Positions 1 through 9,095 of a DNA stretch of 64,000 nucleotides are shown here, in pieces (positions within the stretch are counted from its first letter, which is position 1; each line of letters begins with the position of its first letter). The stretch is from assembly GCA_020633825.1 (NCBI GenBank), contig JACKCV010000001.1:248001-312000 (forward strand), given 5' to 3'. The DNA comes from Fibrobacteria bacterium (GTDB lineage: Bacteria; Fibrobacterota; Fibrobacteria; UBA5070). The translations under genes were made by a program, and so were the position numbers. A model generated the notes under the pieces. It was not told where the DNA came from, did not search any database, and was given only the letters and a program-made list of their open reading frames with translations.

Positions 1-1304
1 TGGCTCTCTCCCATGTCGTGATGGACAGCGGCTTTTCCCAGGCCCTCATCCGCAAGCGGGATTGCCGGCCGGAGGATCTGAACACCGCATTCGCATTCAA
101 CATGGCGACAGGTCTCGCTCTCTACCTGGTTGTTTTCGCCGCAGCCGATTTCATCGCCGCGTTCTTCGGCCAGCCTCAACTCGCGGGGTTGTCTCGGGTT
201 GCCGGACTGGTCCTTGTGATAAATGCGACAGGAATTGTCCAAAGGGCGGTCCTTTCGAGGGCGCTCGATTTCAAGGCGCAAGCCTTCGCCTCGGTCGTCG
301 CGACCCTGGTGTCTTCCCTGGTCGCAGTCGCGATGGCATGGAAGGGGTTCGGCGTATGGAGTCTGGTCGCCCGGATGCTGGTGGAGGGCGCAGTTACGAG
401 TTTGATCTTGTGGAGGAGTTCCTCGGCAAGGGTCCATCTCGCATTCGATCGGAATGCGTTCCGGGATCTCTTCACATTCGGATCGCGAATGGTCGCATCC
501 GGATTGATCGATCAGATCTTCAACGAAGGCTACAAGGTCGTGATCGCCAAGGGCTTCTCCATTCGGGAACTTGGATTCTACACGCGAGCCAGCCAATTCA
601 GCGACATGCCCTCGTCCGGGTTCAGTTCGATCATCGAGCGGGTATCCTACCCGGTTCTGTCCCAAGTGGATCCCGAGCGATTGAACGGGGCATTCCGTCG
701 ACTGCTGAAAACGGTCACGTTCGTGGTGTTCACCCTGATGTTGGGCATGGCCGCCACGGCGAACAACTTGATCCTGGTCCTGCTGGGGCCGCAATGGGAG
801 CCCGCGACTCCATATTTGGAGCTGTTGTGCCTGGCGACCATGCTCTATCCCCTGCAGTCGCTCAACCTGCAGATCCTGATGGTCAGAGGGCTTTCCGGCT
901 TGTTCCTCAAACTGGAGATCTACAAGAAGATCCTGGCCGTTCCGACCGTCCTCATCGGCCTGAAATTCGGAATCCTGGCGATGCTCTGGGCGATGATCCT
1001 CGAATCGATCCTCGCCTATTTCATCAACAGTTTCAATACCGGACGATTGATCGGCTATTCCACGGGCCGACAAATCCTCGATGTCCTTCCGGGGCTTTCC
1101 ATCTCTGGAGCGATGGCCTCGATGGTCTATGGTCTCGGCATCCTCCTCCCGGCGGGCACGTTGGCCAGCCTGATTCTGCAAACGACAGCGGGAGCGCTCC
1201 TGATCGTCGTCGGCTGCGAATGGATTCGGTTCGAGCCCTGGATCGAGGTGCGCCAAGCCGCGGAAGGCATGATTCGATCCAGATTCGGGAGGATTTCACC
1301 ATGA
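1..1304 (+). CDS. Wzx/WzxC-type polysaccharide flippase, 5' truncated by window edge
   Basis: This is an inner-membrane flippase of the MOP superfamily (Polysacc_synt_3 type), expected to flip lipid-linked oligosaccharide across the membrane. The frame is open to the first base. The residues before the first in-frame start (positions 18-23, VMDSGFSQALI) match the internal VDSGFSxALI motif that lies about 60-70 residues into WzxC proteins, so the true start lies upstream of the window. Many hydrophobic segments follow, and the tail is short and basic. The stop overlaps the next start (ATGA, 1301-1304), showing translational coupling with the aminotransferase gene. The family assignment is firm; the transported substrate is unknown. 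Confidence 0.85.
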   Translation, partial: ALSHVVMDSGFSQALIRKRDCRPEDLNTAFAFNMATGLALYLVVFAAADFIAAFFGQPQLAGLSRVAGLVLVINATGIVQRAVLSRALDFKAQAFASVVATLVSSLVAVAMAWKGFGVWSLVARMLVEGAVTSLILWRSSSARVHLAFDRNAFRDLFTFGSRMVASGLIDQIFNEGYKVVIAKGFSIRELGFYTRASQFSDMPSSGFSSIIERVSYPVLSQVDPERLNGAFRRLLKTVTFVVFTLMLGMAATANNLILVLLGPQWEPATPYLELLCLATMLYPLQSLNLQILMVRGLSGLFLKLEIYKKILAVPTVLIGLKFGILAMLWAMILESILAYFINSFNTGRLIGYSTGRQILDVLPGLSISGAMASMVYGLGILLPAGTLASLILQTTAGALLIVVGCEWIRFEPWIEVRQAAEGMIRSRFGRISP

Positions 1305-2404
1305 TCTACGTCACCCAGCCAGAGATGCCTCCCCTCGAGGAATTCGAGCCGTACCTCAAGAAAATCTGGGAGAGCAGGTGGCTCACGAACAATGGGCAGT
1401 TCCACGAGGATCTCGAGGCCGCCTTGGCCGAATACCTCGGGGTGCCCTGCCTGTCCTTGTTCTCGAATGGAACCCTGGCATTGTTGACCGCCCTGCAGGC
1501 TCTTCGAATCACCGGAGAAGTGATCACGACTCCGTTCAGTTTCGTCGCCACGACGCACGCGTTGTGGTGGAACAACGTGAAACCGGTTTTCGTCGACATC
1601 GAGCCGGAAACCTTCCAGCTCGACCCCATGCGGATCGAATCCGCGATCACCCCGGCGACCACTGCGATACTGCCCGTCCATGTATACGGAAACCCCTGCA
1701 ACGTCGATGCGATCCAGCGAGTGGCAGACACCTTCGGCTTGCGGGTGATCTACGATGCCGCCCATGCATTCGGGGTCAAGCGGGGCGGCCGGTCCCTCGC
1801 CTGCGAAGGGGATCTTTCCGTTCTCAGCTTCCACGCCACGAAGGTCTTCACGACCATCGAAGGCGGGGCGATCGTCGCCCCCGACGTGAAGACCAAGGAT
1901 CGAATCGACTTCCTGAAGAATTTCGGTTTCGCCGACGAAGTCACCGTCGTGGCTCCGGGAATCAATGCGAAGATGAACGAAGTCCAGGCGGCGTACGGTT
2001 TGCTGCAGCTGAAGCACATCGATTCCCACATTTCCAGACGGCGAGAGGTGGCCTTGCGCTATCGTGCCCGACTTGCCGGAATTCCAGGGATCCGCCACCT
2101 CGATGACATCGCCGGAACGACGCCCAATCACGCCTACTTCCCGATCATGATCGATGCGGATGTTTACGGGATGTCTCGGGATACGGTGTACGAACGGCTG
2201 AAGACGCATGGCATCTATTCCCGGCGCTATTTCCATCCGTTGATCTCGCATTTTCCCGTGTACCGGGGCCTTCCATCCGCCCATCCGGAAAATCTCCCGG
2301 TGGCCGAGGCTGTATCCCGTCGGATCCTGTGCCTTCCGATCTATCCGTCCCTCGAACTGGACGTGGTTGACAAAATATGTCTTCTCCTGGAGCGGCGTCC
2401 TTGA
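1301..2404 (+). CDS. DegT/DnrJ/EryC1/StrS-family PLP aminotransferase
   Basis: A 367-aa sugar aminotransferase of the DegT (AHBA synthase) family, which transfers an amino group to a keto-deoxy nucleotide sugar in surface polysaccharide synthesis. The internal-aldimine lysine is K181 in SFHATKVF. The PLP-contacting segment YDAAHAFG and the GGAIV turn that follows the lysine are present. Length is typical. The start at 1301 overlaps the flippase stop. The 3' end overlaps the WbqC-like gene, so all three are probably co-transcribed. DegT next to WbqC-like genes is a recurrent arrangement in O-antigen clusters. The sugar product cannot be read from the sequence. Confidence 0.93.
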   Translation: MIYVTQPEMPPLEEFEPYLKKIWESRWLTNNGQFHEDLEAALAEYLGVPCLSLFSNGTLALLTALQALRITGEVITTPFSFVATTHALWWNNVKPVFVDIEPETFQLDPMRIESAITPATTAILPVHVYGNPCNVDAIQRVADTFGLRVIYDAAHAFGVKRGGRSLACEGDLSVLSFHATKVFTTIEGGAIVAPDVKTKDRIDFLKNFGFADEVTVVAPGINAKMNEVQAAYGLLQLKHIDSHISRRREVALRYRARLAGIPGIRHLDDIAGTTPNHAYFPIMIDADVYGMSRDTVYERLKTHGIYSRRYFHPLISHFPVYRGLPSAHPENLPVAEAVSRRILCLPIYPSLELDVVDKICLLLERRP

Positions 2405-3105
2405 CCCTCGCGGCGATGCAGCCCTATGTGCTGCCGTACATCGGGTATTTCCAGCTCATCCAGGAAGCCGGGACATTCGTGATCCTCGACGATGTCGCCT
2501 TCATCAAGAAGGGGTGGATCCACCGCAACCGAATCCTGTTGGGCGGATCCGCCCACCTGTTCACACTTCCCCTGCAGGATGCGAGTCAGAATCGATCCAT
2601 CAAGGACACCTTCCTGGTTGCCGATGATTTGTGGAAGCTCAAGCTGGTGAAAACCATCCGATCCGCATACGCGAAAGCGCTGCATTTCCGGGAAGGAATG
2701 GCGATCCTGGAGGAGATCCTCGAGACACGCGAAACCAACCTTTCCCGGTTTGCCGTGAGAAGCCTGGAAACCGTCGCCAGGGAGTTGGGAATCACAACCA
2801 CACTCAGGCTTGCATCGGAAGAATTCCCAAACCTCCGGGATGCGAGAGGACAGGATCGGATTCTCGATCTATGCATGGCCTCGAAGGCCACGCGATATGT
2901 CAATGCGATCGGGGGGATGGAGCTCTACCATCCCGAGGCATTTCGCGAGAAAGACGTGGAGCTACGATTCCTGAGAACGAAGATTGAGCCTTATTTTCAA
3001 TTGGGGAGGGAGTTTGTTCCCTACCTTTCCATCTTGGATCTGTTGATGTTCCTAGGTGCGGAGCAAACTCGGGAGCATCTGCGCTTCTTCGATCTGGTCG
3101 AATGA
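2377..3105 (+). CDS. WbqC-like family protein
   Basis: A protein of about 240 aa of the WbqC family (Pfam WbqC), found in O-antigen and polysaccharide clusters; its biochemical role is poorly defined. The hallmark N-terminal block is AAMQPYVLPYIGYFQLI, followed by the DDVAFIKKGWIHRN segment. Two starts are possible. ATG 2377 gives 242 aa. TTG 2401 overlaps the aminotransferase stop as TTGA and would place the conserved MQPY block near the N terminus, as in most family members. I list the longer form and consider the TTG equally likely. It ends 31 bp before the ATP-grasp gene. Confidence 0.85.
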   Translation: MSSPGAASLTLAAMQPYVLPYIGYFQLIQEAGTFVILDDVAFIKKGWIHRNRILLGGSAHLFTLPLQDASQNRSIKDTFLVADDLWKLKLVKTIRSAYAKALHFREGMAILEEILETRETNLSRFAVRSLETVARELGITTTLRLASEEFPNLRDARGQDRILDLCMASKATRYVNAIGGMELYHPEAFREKDVELRFLRTKIEPYFQLGREFVPYLSILDLLMFLGAEQTREHLRFFDLVE

Positions 3106-3136
3106 GCATCACCTTGCATGTTGGGGGCTGCTAACC

Positions 3137-4330
3137 ATGCCAAGCACAAAGTGCCTTCTTGTACTCGGGGGGTCTCGCTCCCAGATGTCGGTGATCTCCA
3201 AGGCTCTGGAGCTCGGGTACAAGGTCGTCACAGCGGACAATGTTCCGTCGAACCCAGGCCATCGGATTGCCCATTCCTACTTCGAAGCGAACATCATCGA
3301 TGCCGATGCGATTCGATGGGTTGCGCGCCAATGTCATGCCGACGGGATCCTCTGCACCTCCGATACCGCAGCTCCGACTGCAGCGCTTGTTTGCCAAGAC
3401 CTTGGGCTTCCCACGCATCCACCCGAGTCGGTGGCGCTCTTGTGCGACAAGCCTCGATTCCGGGCGTTCCTTGCCGCGAACGACTTTTCCACGCCCGTGG
3501 CTCGCGGATTCACGGAAGGTGAATCGCCCGACCTCTCGCATTTTCGATTCCCAATCGTTGTCAAACCTGCCGATTCCTCCGGTAGCAAGGGCGTTGTGCG
3601 ACTCGACTCTCCGGAAGGGATGGAACAGGCCATATCCTATGCCCTGACCTTCTCTCGTTCATCACGGTACATTGTGGAGGAATTCGTCCAGAGCATCGGG
3701 TACGCGATGAGTGGGGACGGGTTTTCCTGGAAGGGCAAACTCGCGTTCCGCTGCTTCAACAACGATCATCGCGTGTCCGAGCACCCGTTGGTGCCTATTG
3801 CTCTGTCGACACCATTCCAACACCCCCGCTCCATTCAGGAACGGATGCATTCCGAAATCCAGAGGGCATTCGACCTGCTCGAGATGCAATCCGGATGCTA
3901 CAACTTCGATGTCCGGATCCGAACCGATGGAGAGCCTATCCTGATGGAAATCGCGCCGAGGGCAGGGAGCAATCTCATCCCGGAATTGGCGCAATTGGCA
4001 ACCGGAGTGGATATGGTGTCTGCCAACGTCCGACAAGCCGTAGGAGACGATTGCAGCGACATCACCATGGTCGAACCGAAGGGTTTTTGGTCTTCCTATG
4101 TGATCCACTCCGATCGAGTCGGAACCTTCGAGGGATTGGAGATCGATGAGAAATTCGAGGCGGCTCATGTTGTTCGCTGGGAGCCGATGCAGGATATCGG
4201 GACCTCCATCCATCCTCTTGAGAATGTCGCCGGTACCATTGGACTCCTCCAGATGAAATTCGACAACGAAGAACAAATGCTTGAGCGAGTTGAAAATCTC
4301 TCACGTTGGGTCAAGGTCAGAGTGGGATGA
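3137..4330 (+). CDS. ATP-grasp domain carboxylate-amine ligase
   Basis: A 397-aa ATP-grasp enzyme. It has an N-terminal Rossmann-like preATP-grasp segment (LLVLGGSRSQ, then DNVPSNPGH), an ATP-binding loop PIVVKPADSSGSKGV near residue 145, and a metal-binding region ILMEIAPRAG in the C-terminal half. The family couples ATP hydrolysis to amide or thioester bond formation between a carboxylate and a nucleophile; here it may modify a sugar or an amino-sugar side chain. The start is set at ATG 3137, since upstream in-frame sequence overlaps the previous gene and lacks homology-like content. It is a paralogue of the gene at 21487-22677 in the opposing operon. It overlaps the next gene by ATGA. Confidence 0.88.
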   Translation: MPSTKCLLVLGGSRSQMSVISKALELGYKVVTADNVPSNPGHRIAHSYFEANIIDADAIRWVARQCHADGILCTSDTAAPTAALVCQDLGLPTHPPESVALLCDKPRFRAFLAANDFSTPVARGFTEGESPDLSHFRFPIVVKPADSSGSKGVVRLDSPEGMEQAISYALTFSRSSRYIVEEFVQSIGYAMSGDGFSWKGKLAFRCFNNDHRVSEHPLVPIALSTPFQHPRSIQERMHSEIQRAFDLLEMQSGCYNFDVRIRTDGEPILMEIAPRAGSNLIPELAQLATGVDMVSANVRQAVGDDCSDITMVEPKGFWSSYVIHSDRVGTFEGLEIDEKFEAAHVVRWEPMQDIGTSIHPLENVAGTIGLLQMKFDNEEQMLERVENLSRWVKVRVG

Positions 4331-5280
4331 TACCCGAGTCTGATCCTCTTGTAAGTGTTGAAATCCTGACCTTTCAGCATGCAGGATTCATCAGAGAAAC
4401 ACTGGAAGGAATTCTGGCACAGAAAACGGGATTTCCTTTTGAAATCATTCTTCACGACGACGCTTCCACTGATGGAACTTCTGATATCGTAAGGGAGTTC
4501 CAAGGGAAATATCCAAATGTTCTTTTCCCGATTATTCAAACTGAAAACCAGTGGTCGAAGGGCGTAAATATTTCTGCAACCTTCAATTCCCCACGAATGC
4601 GGGGGAAGTACGTCGCGGTTTGCGAGGGTGATGACGTCTGGATCGACCCCCTGAAACTCTCCAAACAAGTTGAAATTCTCGAGAAGCACTCCAAGATTGG
4701 CTTGGTTCACACGGGCTTCAGCACGAATCTTGAACCGGATGCGGATTACCTCAAGTACCACCAAGGGTTGGCGTCGCGCAAAAAAGACGGGAATGTATTT
4801 GCCAGCCTGTTGTGCGACAATTTCGTGAGTACACCAACGGTAATGCTTCGCAGGGAAGCGCAAGACCAAGCGGATCAAGCATTGGCCAACATAAGGTTCA
4901 AGAATCCCATCGACAAGTGGTACTGGCTTGAAATCGCGGCGCGGTGGGAGTTCGGGTATATCCCAGATCCAACGGTCCTTTACCGAGTGCATGAAGGCGG
5001 AATGTCCAAAAACCTGGATTTCATGTTGAGTCGGGAGCTGCTCATATTCAATGATCATTTCCGTCGAAATTTTCGTTCGCAACATTTACGCTCCGCCTCC
5101 GAGGAGGTGCAGAGATCCATCTGCTCCCAGGCTTTGCAGCAACTCTATGCCCGACAAGTGCCTTGGCTTTGGCGATTGGCAGTGATTCCACATTTAAAAA
5201 AGCTCCCGGTGGCGACTTTGGCTTCGGTTTTGGCAAAAAAATTTCAGAAGCTCATTCCCCTGGCGGATCAAAATTCGTGA
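4327..5280 (+). CDS. Glycosyltransferase family 2
   Basis: A 317-aa cytosolic or membrane-associated GT-A glycosyltransferase. The N-terminal block VSVEILTFQHAGFI, the nucleotide-binding HDDASTDGTSDIV and the metal-binding EGDDVWIDP (DxD-type motif) are clear. The ATG at 4327 overlaps the ATP-grasp stop (ATGA); an in-frame TTG at 4306 lies inside the previous gene and is not needed. Base composition becomes visibly AT-richer from here to about 7430. Donor and acceptor sugars are not predictable. Confidence 0.92.
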   Translation: MIPESDPLVSVEILTFQHAGFIRETLEGILAQKTGFPFEIILHDDASTDGTSDIVREFQGKYPNVLFPIIQTENQWSKGVNISATFNSPRMRGKYVAVCEGDDVWIDPLKLSKQVEILEKHSKIGLVHTGFSTNLEPDADYLKYHQGLASRKKDGNVFASLLCDNFVSTPTVMLRREAQDQADQALANIRFKNPIDKWYWLEIAARWEFGYIPDPTVLYRVHEGGMSKNLDFMLSRELLIFNDHFRRNFRSQHLRSASEEVQRSICSQALQQLYARQVPWLWRLAVIPHLKKLPVATLASVLAKKFQKLIPLADQNS

Positions 5281-5386
5281 TTGACTTATCTTTGTTCATG
5301 CCATGGTTCGTGAGCCTTTCTTCCCATGAAGGGAACGATCCGATCGGCTATCCATCCATTAAACCCACAACACTTCGGATTCTCCC

Positions 5387-6493
5387 ATGATTGCCATCGT
5401 CTATCCGCAGTTCTACGGAGTGCAGGGAATTGCTCGGTACCTCGATTCCTTCCTCGAGAACCTACCCGATGGGCATCCGCCGATCTACCTGATCACCGGC
5501 AACGAAGAGAAGCTTGCGCGTCATTATCCAGGCGTGGAAATCCTGGAAATTCCGCTGCCTAGCGGAAGGGGCGGGTTACTTTCTTGGGCCCTGAAAGCAA
5601 GAAAGCTACTCCTGGAACTCTATTCCGAAGGGAAGATCAAGTACCAGAACTTCCATTGGCCTCCCTTGGTCAGCGGACTCATGCTTCCAAAGAGCATCCC
5701 GTTGGTCTTGACTTGCCACACCACCTATTTGGGCATGACGGGGGAATTCTACCCTGAGCGCCACTTTACGAGCCAATGGGGGAAGACCTCTTCTCGGGTT
5801 CGCAAGCGGATGGAAAAACGGATCCTCAACCATTCCGCGAAGGTGATTGTCTTGACGGAACAGGGCCGCCAAGAGGTTTTGCGGTATGGATATCAGGGGC
5901 CCATCTCCATCATTCCCAATGGGGCAGATATTCGGAAATTCAAACCTGATGGCTCTATTTCGAAAGATGTTGACGTCATTTTTTCAGGCCGAATTGAAAA
6001 GCGTAAAGGAAGTCGGTCCGTGGGATCGGTTTGCCGGGAATTGGTCAAGCTCAAGCCTGATGTTCGGATAGTGATCGTTGGTTACGGAGACGATGATGAA
6101 TTCGTGAAGTCCGATGTCGCGGATTTGGCAGGGAATGTCACCCTAACAGGCAAGGTTCCTTTCCAAGAAATGATGGGATATTACAATCGAGCACGAGTTT
6201 ATGCCTCGACCTCATATTACGAGGGGCTCCCAGGAACTTGCCTTGAAGCGATGGCCATGGAATTGCCAGCAGTGGTTTGGGATTTTGATTTCTACAAGGG
6301 ATTGGTAGAGCCTTCCATTTCAGGCGCGGTTGCCAAGCCAAATGATTTTTCGGCAATGGCAAAACGTATTTGCGAAATATTGCAAGATGATGCACTGAGG
6401 GAGAAAATGGGTCAGCGTTCCCGAGTGATATTGGAGACCGATTACAACTGGAGTGGGCTGGCCAAGAAAATTTTGGGCGAATTCAACGTTTAA
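5387..6493 (+). CDS. Glycosyltransferase family 4 (GT-B)
   Basis: A 368-aa retaining glycosyltransferase with two Rossmann-like halves. The acceptor half includes TCHTTYLGMTGEFYP. The donor half has IPNGADIRKF, then FSGRIEKRKGS, and the C-terminal E-x7-E motif region YYEGLPGTCLEAMAM. It probably adds one sugar to the lipid-linked repeat unit. A 106-bp gap separates it from the GT2 gene, so it may be re-initiated or have its own promoter; TTGACT at 5281-5286 is a possible -35 but I see no convincing -10. It is the last plus-strand gene before the convergent minus-strand genes. Confidence 0.92.
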   Translation: MIAIVYPQFYGVQGIARYLDSFLENLPDGHPPIYLITGNEEKLARHYPGVEILEIPLPSGRGGLLSWALKARKLLLELYSEGKIKYQNFHWPPLVSGLMLPKSIPLVLTCHTTYLGMTGEFYPERHFTSQWGKTSSRVRKRMEKRILNHSAKVIVLTEQGRQEVLRYGYQGPISIIPNGADIRKFKPDGSISKDVDVIFSGRIEKRKGSRSVGSVCRELVKLKPDVRIVIVGYGDDDEFVKSDVADLAGNVTLTGKVPFQEMMGYYNRARVYASTSYYEGLPGTCLEAMAMELPAVVWDFDFYKGLVEPSISGAVAKPNDFSAMAKRICEILQDDALREKMGQRSRVILETDYNWSGLAKKILGEFNV

Positions 6494-6696
6494 GGCTTTG
6501 GTGTGCCAGTATTCTCGCGAGGGTTTTTGCAGCTATTGAATTGGGGAGCCGGTTGAGTGGGTGGATTGACTTTGAATTTGACCTAGTTGATCCTCTGTTT
6601 GATGGCTAGGCATAGGATGCCGGATTGAGCCAAGGCCCGCTGTATACCTTGAAAAATTCAATTTCTATCCACTGTGCGAAGTATAGTGTCTTGTGT

Positions 6697-7428
6697 TTAT
6701 TTGATTTTTTCGTCGAGATGCATTGTGCCTTGATGACGAATTGTGTTTGCTGGCTTTTCGAAGTTTGAATATTGGGGAATGGCTGTTTTTAGGTTGTGAA
6801 CTGGCGATGCGATAGTGTTCAAACAATGGGTATTCTTTTTCAATGATTCCATTGTGGAATCCCACCATTTTGTTTTTTCTAGATCGGCGATTGTGGACTC
6901 TGAAAATCGGTATTTTAAGATTTTCCCAGGGTTTCCAGCCACTACCGCATATGGGGGGACATCCTTTGTGATAACTGCTCCTGCACCAATGATTGCTCCA
7001 TTGCCAATCCTTTTTACTTTCGGGAGAATGATTGAATTGGCGCCAATCCAAACATCATGACCAATTTCTAGGGTAATTCGATCCAACTGATCTGAGGTAA
7101 CGTGTCCGCATTTTGGGTTGTATAAAATCGGATGTGTTGTGAAAAAGTGATCTGGATGATTTGCATTAAAGCTGACTACGCCGGGCCCGATCGAACAATA
7201 ATTTCCGACAATTGTTCCGTTCGCAAGCCTCAAATTAAGGCCATCAGAAGAGTAGGAGCCATATCCCATGGAGACCCCTTTGTGCAGGAGAATGCATTGG
7301 TTTTTTACCGGGCTCCAGAATGATTTCTTTGATAGAGTCCAGGCGAATTGAATTGCTCTGCTTTTAATCGCGTTCGGCGATAGTCTATGCCGAGCAATTC
7401 GCAAAAGGATGGCAGTAAGAGAGATCAT
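6697..7428 (-). CDS. Left-handed beta-helix (hexapeptide) acyltransferase
   Basis: A 243-aa acetyltransferase-like protein of the LbetaH/CatB-WbbJ group, which O- or N-acylates sugars using acyl-CoA. The hexapeptide block IGHDVWIGANSIILPKV, then IGNGAIIGAGAVITKDVPPY and AVVAGNPGKILKYRF are diagnostic. The histidine in FNANHPDHF is the likely catalytic base. The N terminus is basic and amphipathic. The gene is AT-rich relative to the rest of the window. Its start overlaps a 51-codon upstream reading frame (7425-7580) as ATGA, suggesting translational coupling. It was probably the final gene of the minus-strand polysaccharide operon before the insertion sequences arrived. Confidence 0.88.
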   Translation of the reverse strand: MISLTAILLRIARHRLSPNAIKSRAIQFAWTLSKKSFWSPVKNQCILLHKGVSMGYGSYSSDGLNLRLANGTIVGNYCSIGPGVVSFNANHPDHFFTTHPILYNPKCGHVTSDQLDRITLEIGHDVWIGANSIILPKVKRIGNGAIIGAGAVITKDVPPYAVVAGNPGKILKYRFSESTIADLEKTKWWDSTMESLKKNTHCLNTIASPVHNLKTAIPQYSNFEKPANTIRHQGTMHLDEKIK

Positions 7429-7580
7429 GCGGGAATCCTTCTGAGCGGGTGGATTGTTTGATGGATGAAGGGGACTAGCGGTAGCGAGAATGCGACAAAG
7501 ATAGATGTAAATCTTCTATCTGGAGGGTTCAGAGAGGATTCTCCCAGTTTGGATCCTGGATCAGAATCGGGAGTAGTCAT
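7425..7580 (-). CDS. Possible 51-aa protein coupled to the acyltransferase
   Basis: A short frame of 52 codons including the stop (ATG at 7580, TGA at 7425-7427) ends inside the start codon of the hexapeptide acyltransferase. The product would start MTTPDSDPGSK and contains a hydrophobic stretch SIFVAFSLPLVPFIH. It is not recognised. It may be a real small coupled gene, a remnant of a larger gene cut by the neighbouring ISL3 element, or chance. An in-frame TGA lies a few codons upstream of the ATG, so the frame does not extend to the element. Confidence 0.3.
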   Translation of the reverse strand: MTTPDSDPGSKLGESSLNPPDRRFTSIFVAFSLPLVPFIHQTIHPLRRIPA

Positions 7581-7664
7581 CTTGGTTGCAATACGTCAAG
7601 CACTGCTCTGTCGTAATTGAATGACGGGGGCAATTATTGAGAAATCGAGGAAGTTGAGAAATTG

Positions 7665-9033
7665 GGGTCTACCGTGATTCTCATGGGTTACCCGGAAACC
7701 GGTACATTTGAGTGCGGGTTCCTGGGATAGAGGTCGAGGCCGCCCAGATGGAACAGCACGCTGTTGCGGAAGGCTTGGAAGTGACGATGGCCTCGGCACT
7801 TGACCCTCACCGCTTGGATGCGGGCGTTGAGGCTTTCGGCGGCGGCGTTCGTGACCCCCAGGCTGAACACGCGCACGATACCTTCCAGGTGGCCTTCGAC
7901 GGTCTTCGCCAACGTCCTCATGGGGGCAAGCTTGGAGGTCTTCGCCATCGCGATCCATCGTTGGAGATGGCCTCGCGCTTCCCACTCGCTCGCGCACTGG
8001 CGATACAGGCGAAGCGTCTCCTTCAGACGGTACGCCTCGGCGGTGTTGGCGAACCACTCGCCGATGAAGGCGACCTTCTGCTGCGCCCACTCCTTCTGGC
8101 GGGAAGCGGCCGTCAGCAGACTGTAGCGAGCCTTCTTGAGGAAGGTCGCGCCCTTGGGGTCGTCCAGTCGCTGATGGATGGCAACCTCCTCACGACGGAC
8201 CTGCTCCATCGCCTCGTTGGCCAGCTTCACGACGTGGAACGGATCGAAGACAATTCGTGTCTCGTCGAGGACGTCCTTGGCCGCCTTCTCGAAGGGGCCG
8301 TGCAGATCCATCGACACGGAAACCACACGAGCCAGGATCTCCTCGCCAAGCCCTTCCAATGCGGCTTTGGCGCTGGCGGTGGTGTTGCCCTCGACCATCT
8401 CCTCGACGACTCCACGCTTGGCGTCGCCCACCACCGTGGCACACTGGCGGCGGTGCCAGTACTTCTCGTCGATCGAGAGGTGCGGCATGGTGGGCGTCGC
8501 GTCCTCCTGCCTCGACAGCGCCTTGCGCTCCAGGCCTCTCTGAACAGCTCGGCGAGCGATGCCCGCAAGGCAGTCCTCGCTGGTTCCCAGGATCTCCGCA
8601 GCACGGCGGCGCGCGCAACAGAGCATCAGGTCAATCGCGAAGGCTTCAAAGAGAAGAGTGAAGCGCGATTTCGCCTCCGCCCAAGGCACGGACACCTGCT
8701 GAACTCCGTGTTCCGGGCACGAGACGCGAGGGATGGAGCACACCAGCATGGTCTTGAGCTGGCAGGTGTCCAAGTGGCGCCAGGTGCGCGTCGGCGCGTG
8801 GTCGTGGATGCTGCACGCCGAGCCGCAGTTCGGGCAGGGCAGGGACGTCTCGGAGCCATGGATCACCTGGATGCGCACCTCGCCGAGAGACGTGTCCAGA
8901 TCTACGTTCGAGACGCACCAGGGAGGCGTCAGGCCAAGGATGTGGGCGTAGAACGACGTGCTGTCCAAGGGAAACTCTCCTCCGAAGGGGGAAGCCTCAA
9001 AGGTGCCTCAGCCACTAGAAAGCCGGTAGACCC
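7665..9033 (-). mobile_element. ISL3-family insertion sequence, complete
   Basis: The element is 1369 bp, bounded by imperfect terminal inverted repeats. The left end reads GGGTCTACCGTGATTCTC; the complement of the right end reads GGGTCTACCGGCTTTCTA. It is flanked by a perfect 8-bp target duplication AGAAATTG at 7657-7664 and 9034-9041. An 8-bp duplication and a single ISL3-type transposase are diagnostic of the family. It landed between the acyltransferase-3 pseudogene and the hexapeptide acyltransferase, in the minus-strand operon, so it probably cuts expression of the downstream gene. The exact duplication suggests a fairly recent insertion. Confidence 0.95.
7688..8968 (-). CDS. ISL3-family transposase
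   Basis: A 426-aa DDE transposase. An N-terminal zinc-ribbon-like region carries CPNCGSACSIHDH and a later CPEHG. The catalytic domain follows with HLSIDEKYWHRR (first Asp) and IVFDPFHVVKLAN (second Asp), and the C terminus is alpha-helical, containing TNAAAESLNARIQAV (catalytic Glu). Full length and with an intact frame, so the element is potentially active. It is much more GC-rich than the flanking sequence. Confidence 0.95.
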   Translation of the reverse strand: MDSTSFYAHILGLTPPWCVSNVDLDTSLGEVRIQVIHGSETSLPCPNCGSACSIHDHAPTRTWRHLDTCQLKTMLVCSIPRVSCPEHGVQQVSVPWAEAKSRFTLLFEAFAIDLMLCCARRRAAEILGTSEDCLAGIARRAVQRGLERKALSRQEDATPTMPHLSIDEKYWHRRQCATVVGDAKRGVVEEMVEGNTTASAKAALEGLGEEILARVVSVSMDLHGPFEKAAKDVLDETRIVFDPFHVVKLANEAMEQVRREEVAIHQRLDDPKGATFLKKARYSLLTAASRQKEWAQQKVAFIGEWFANTAEAYRLKETLRLYRQCASEWEARGHLQRWIAMAKTSKLAPMRTLAKTVEGHLEGIVRVFSLGVTNAAAESLNARIQAVRVKCRGHRHFQAFRNSVLFHLGGLDLYPRNPHSNVPVSG

Positions 9034-9071
9034 AGAAATTGCTGAAACGGAATGGTGTTAAGGTGTAAGGG

Positions 9072-9095
9072 CGGACCCTTCAATGGTGGGGTCCG
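9072..9095 (-). terminator. Perfect 7-bp inverted repeat downstream of the acyltransferase pseudogene
   Basis: CGGACCC and GGGTCCG are separated by a 10-nt loop, about 95 bp beyond the acyltransferase stop in the direction of transcription. There is no U-run, so intrinsic termination is uncertain; it could be an mRNA 3'-end structure. Confidence 0.25.
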
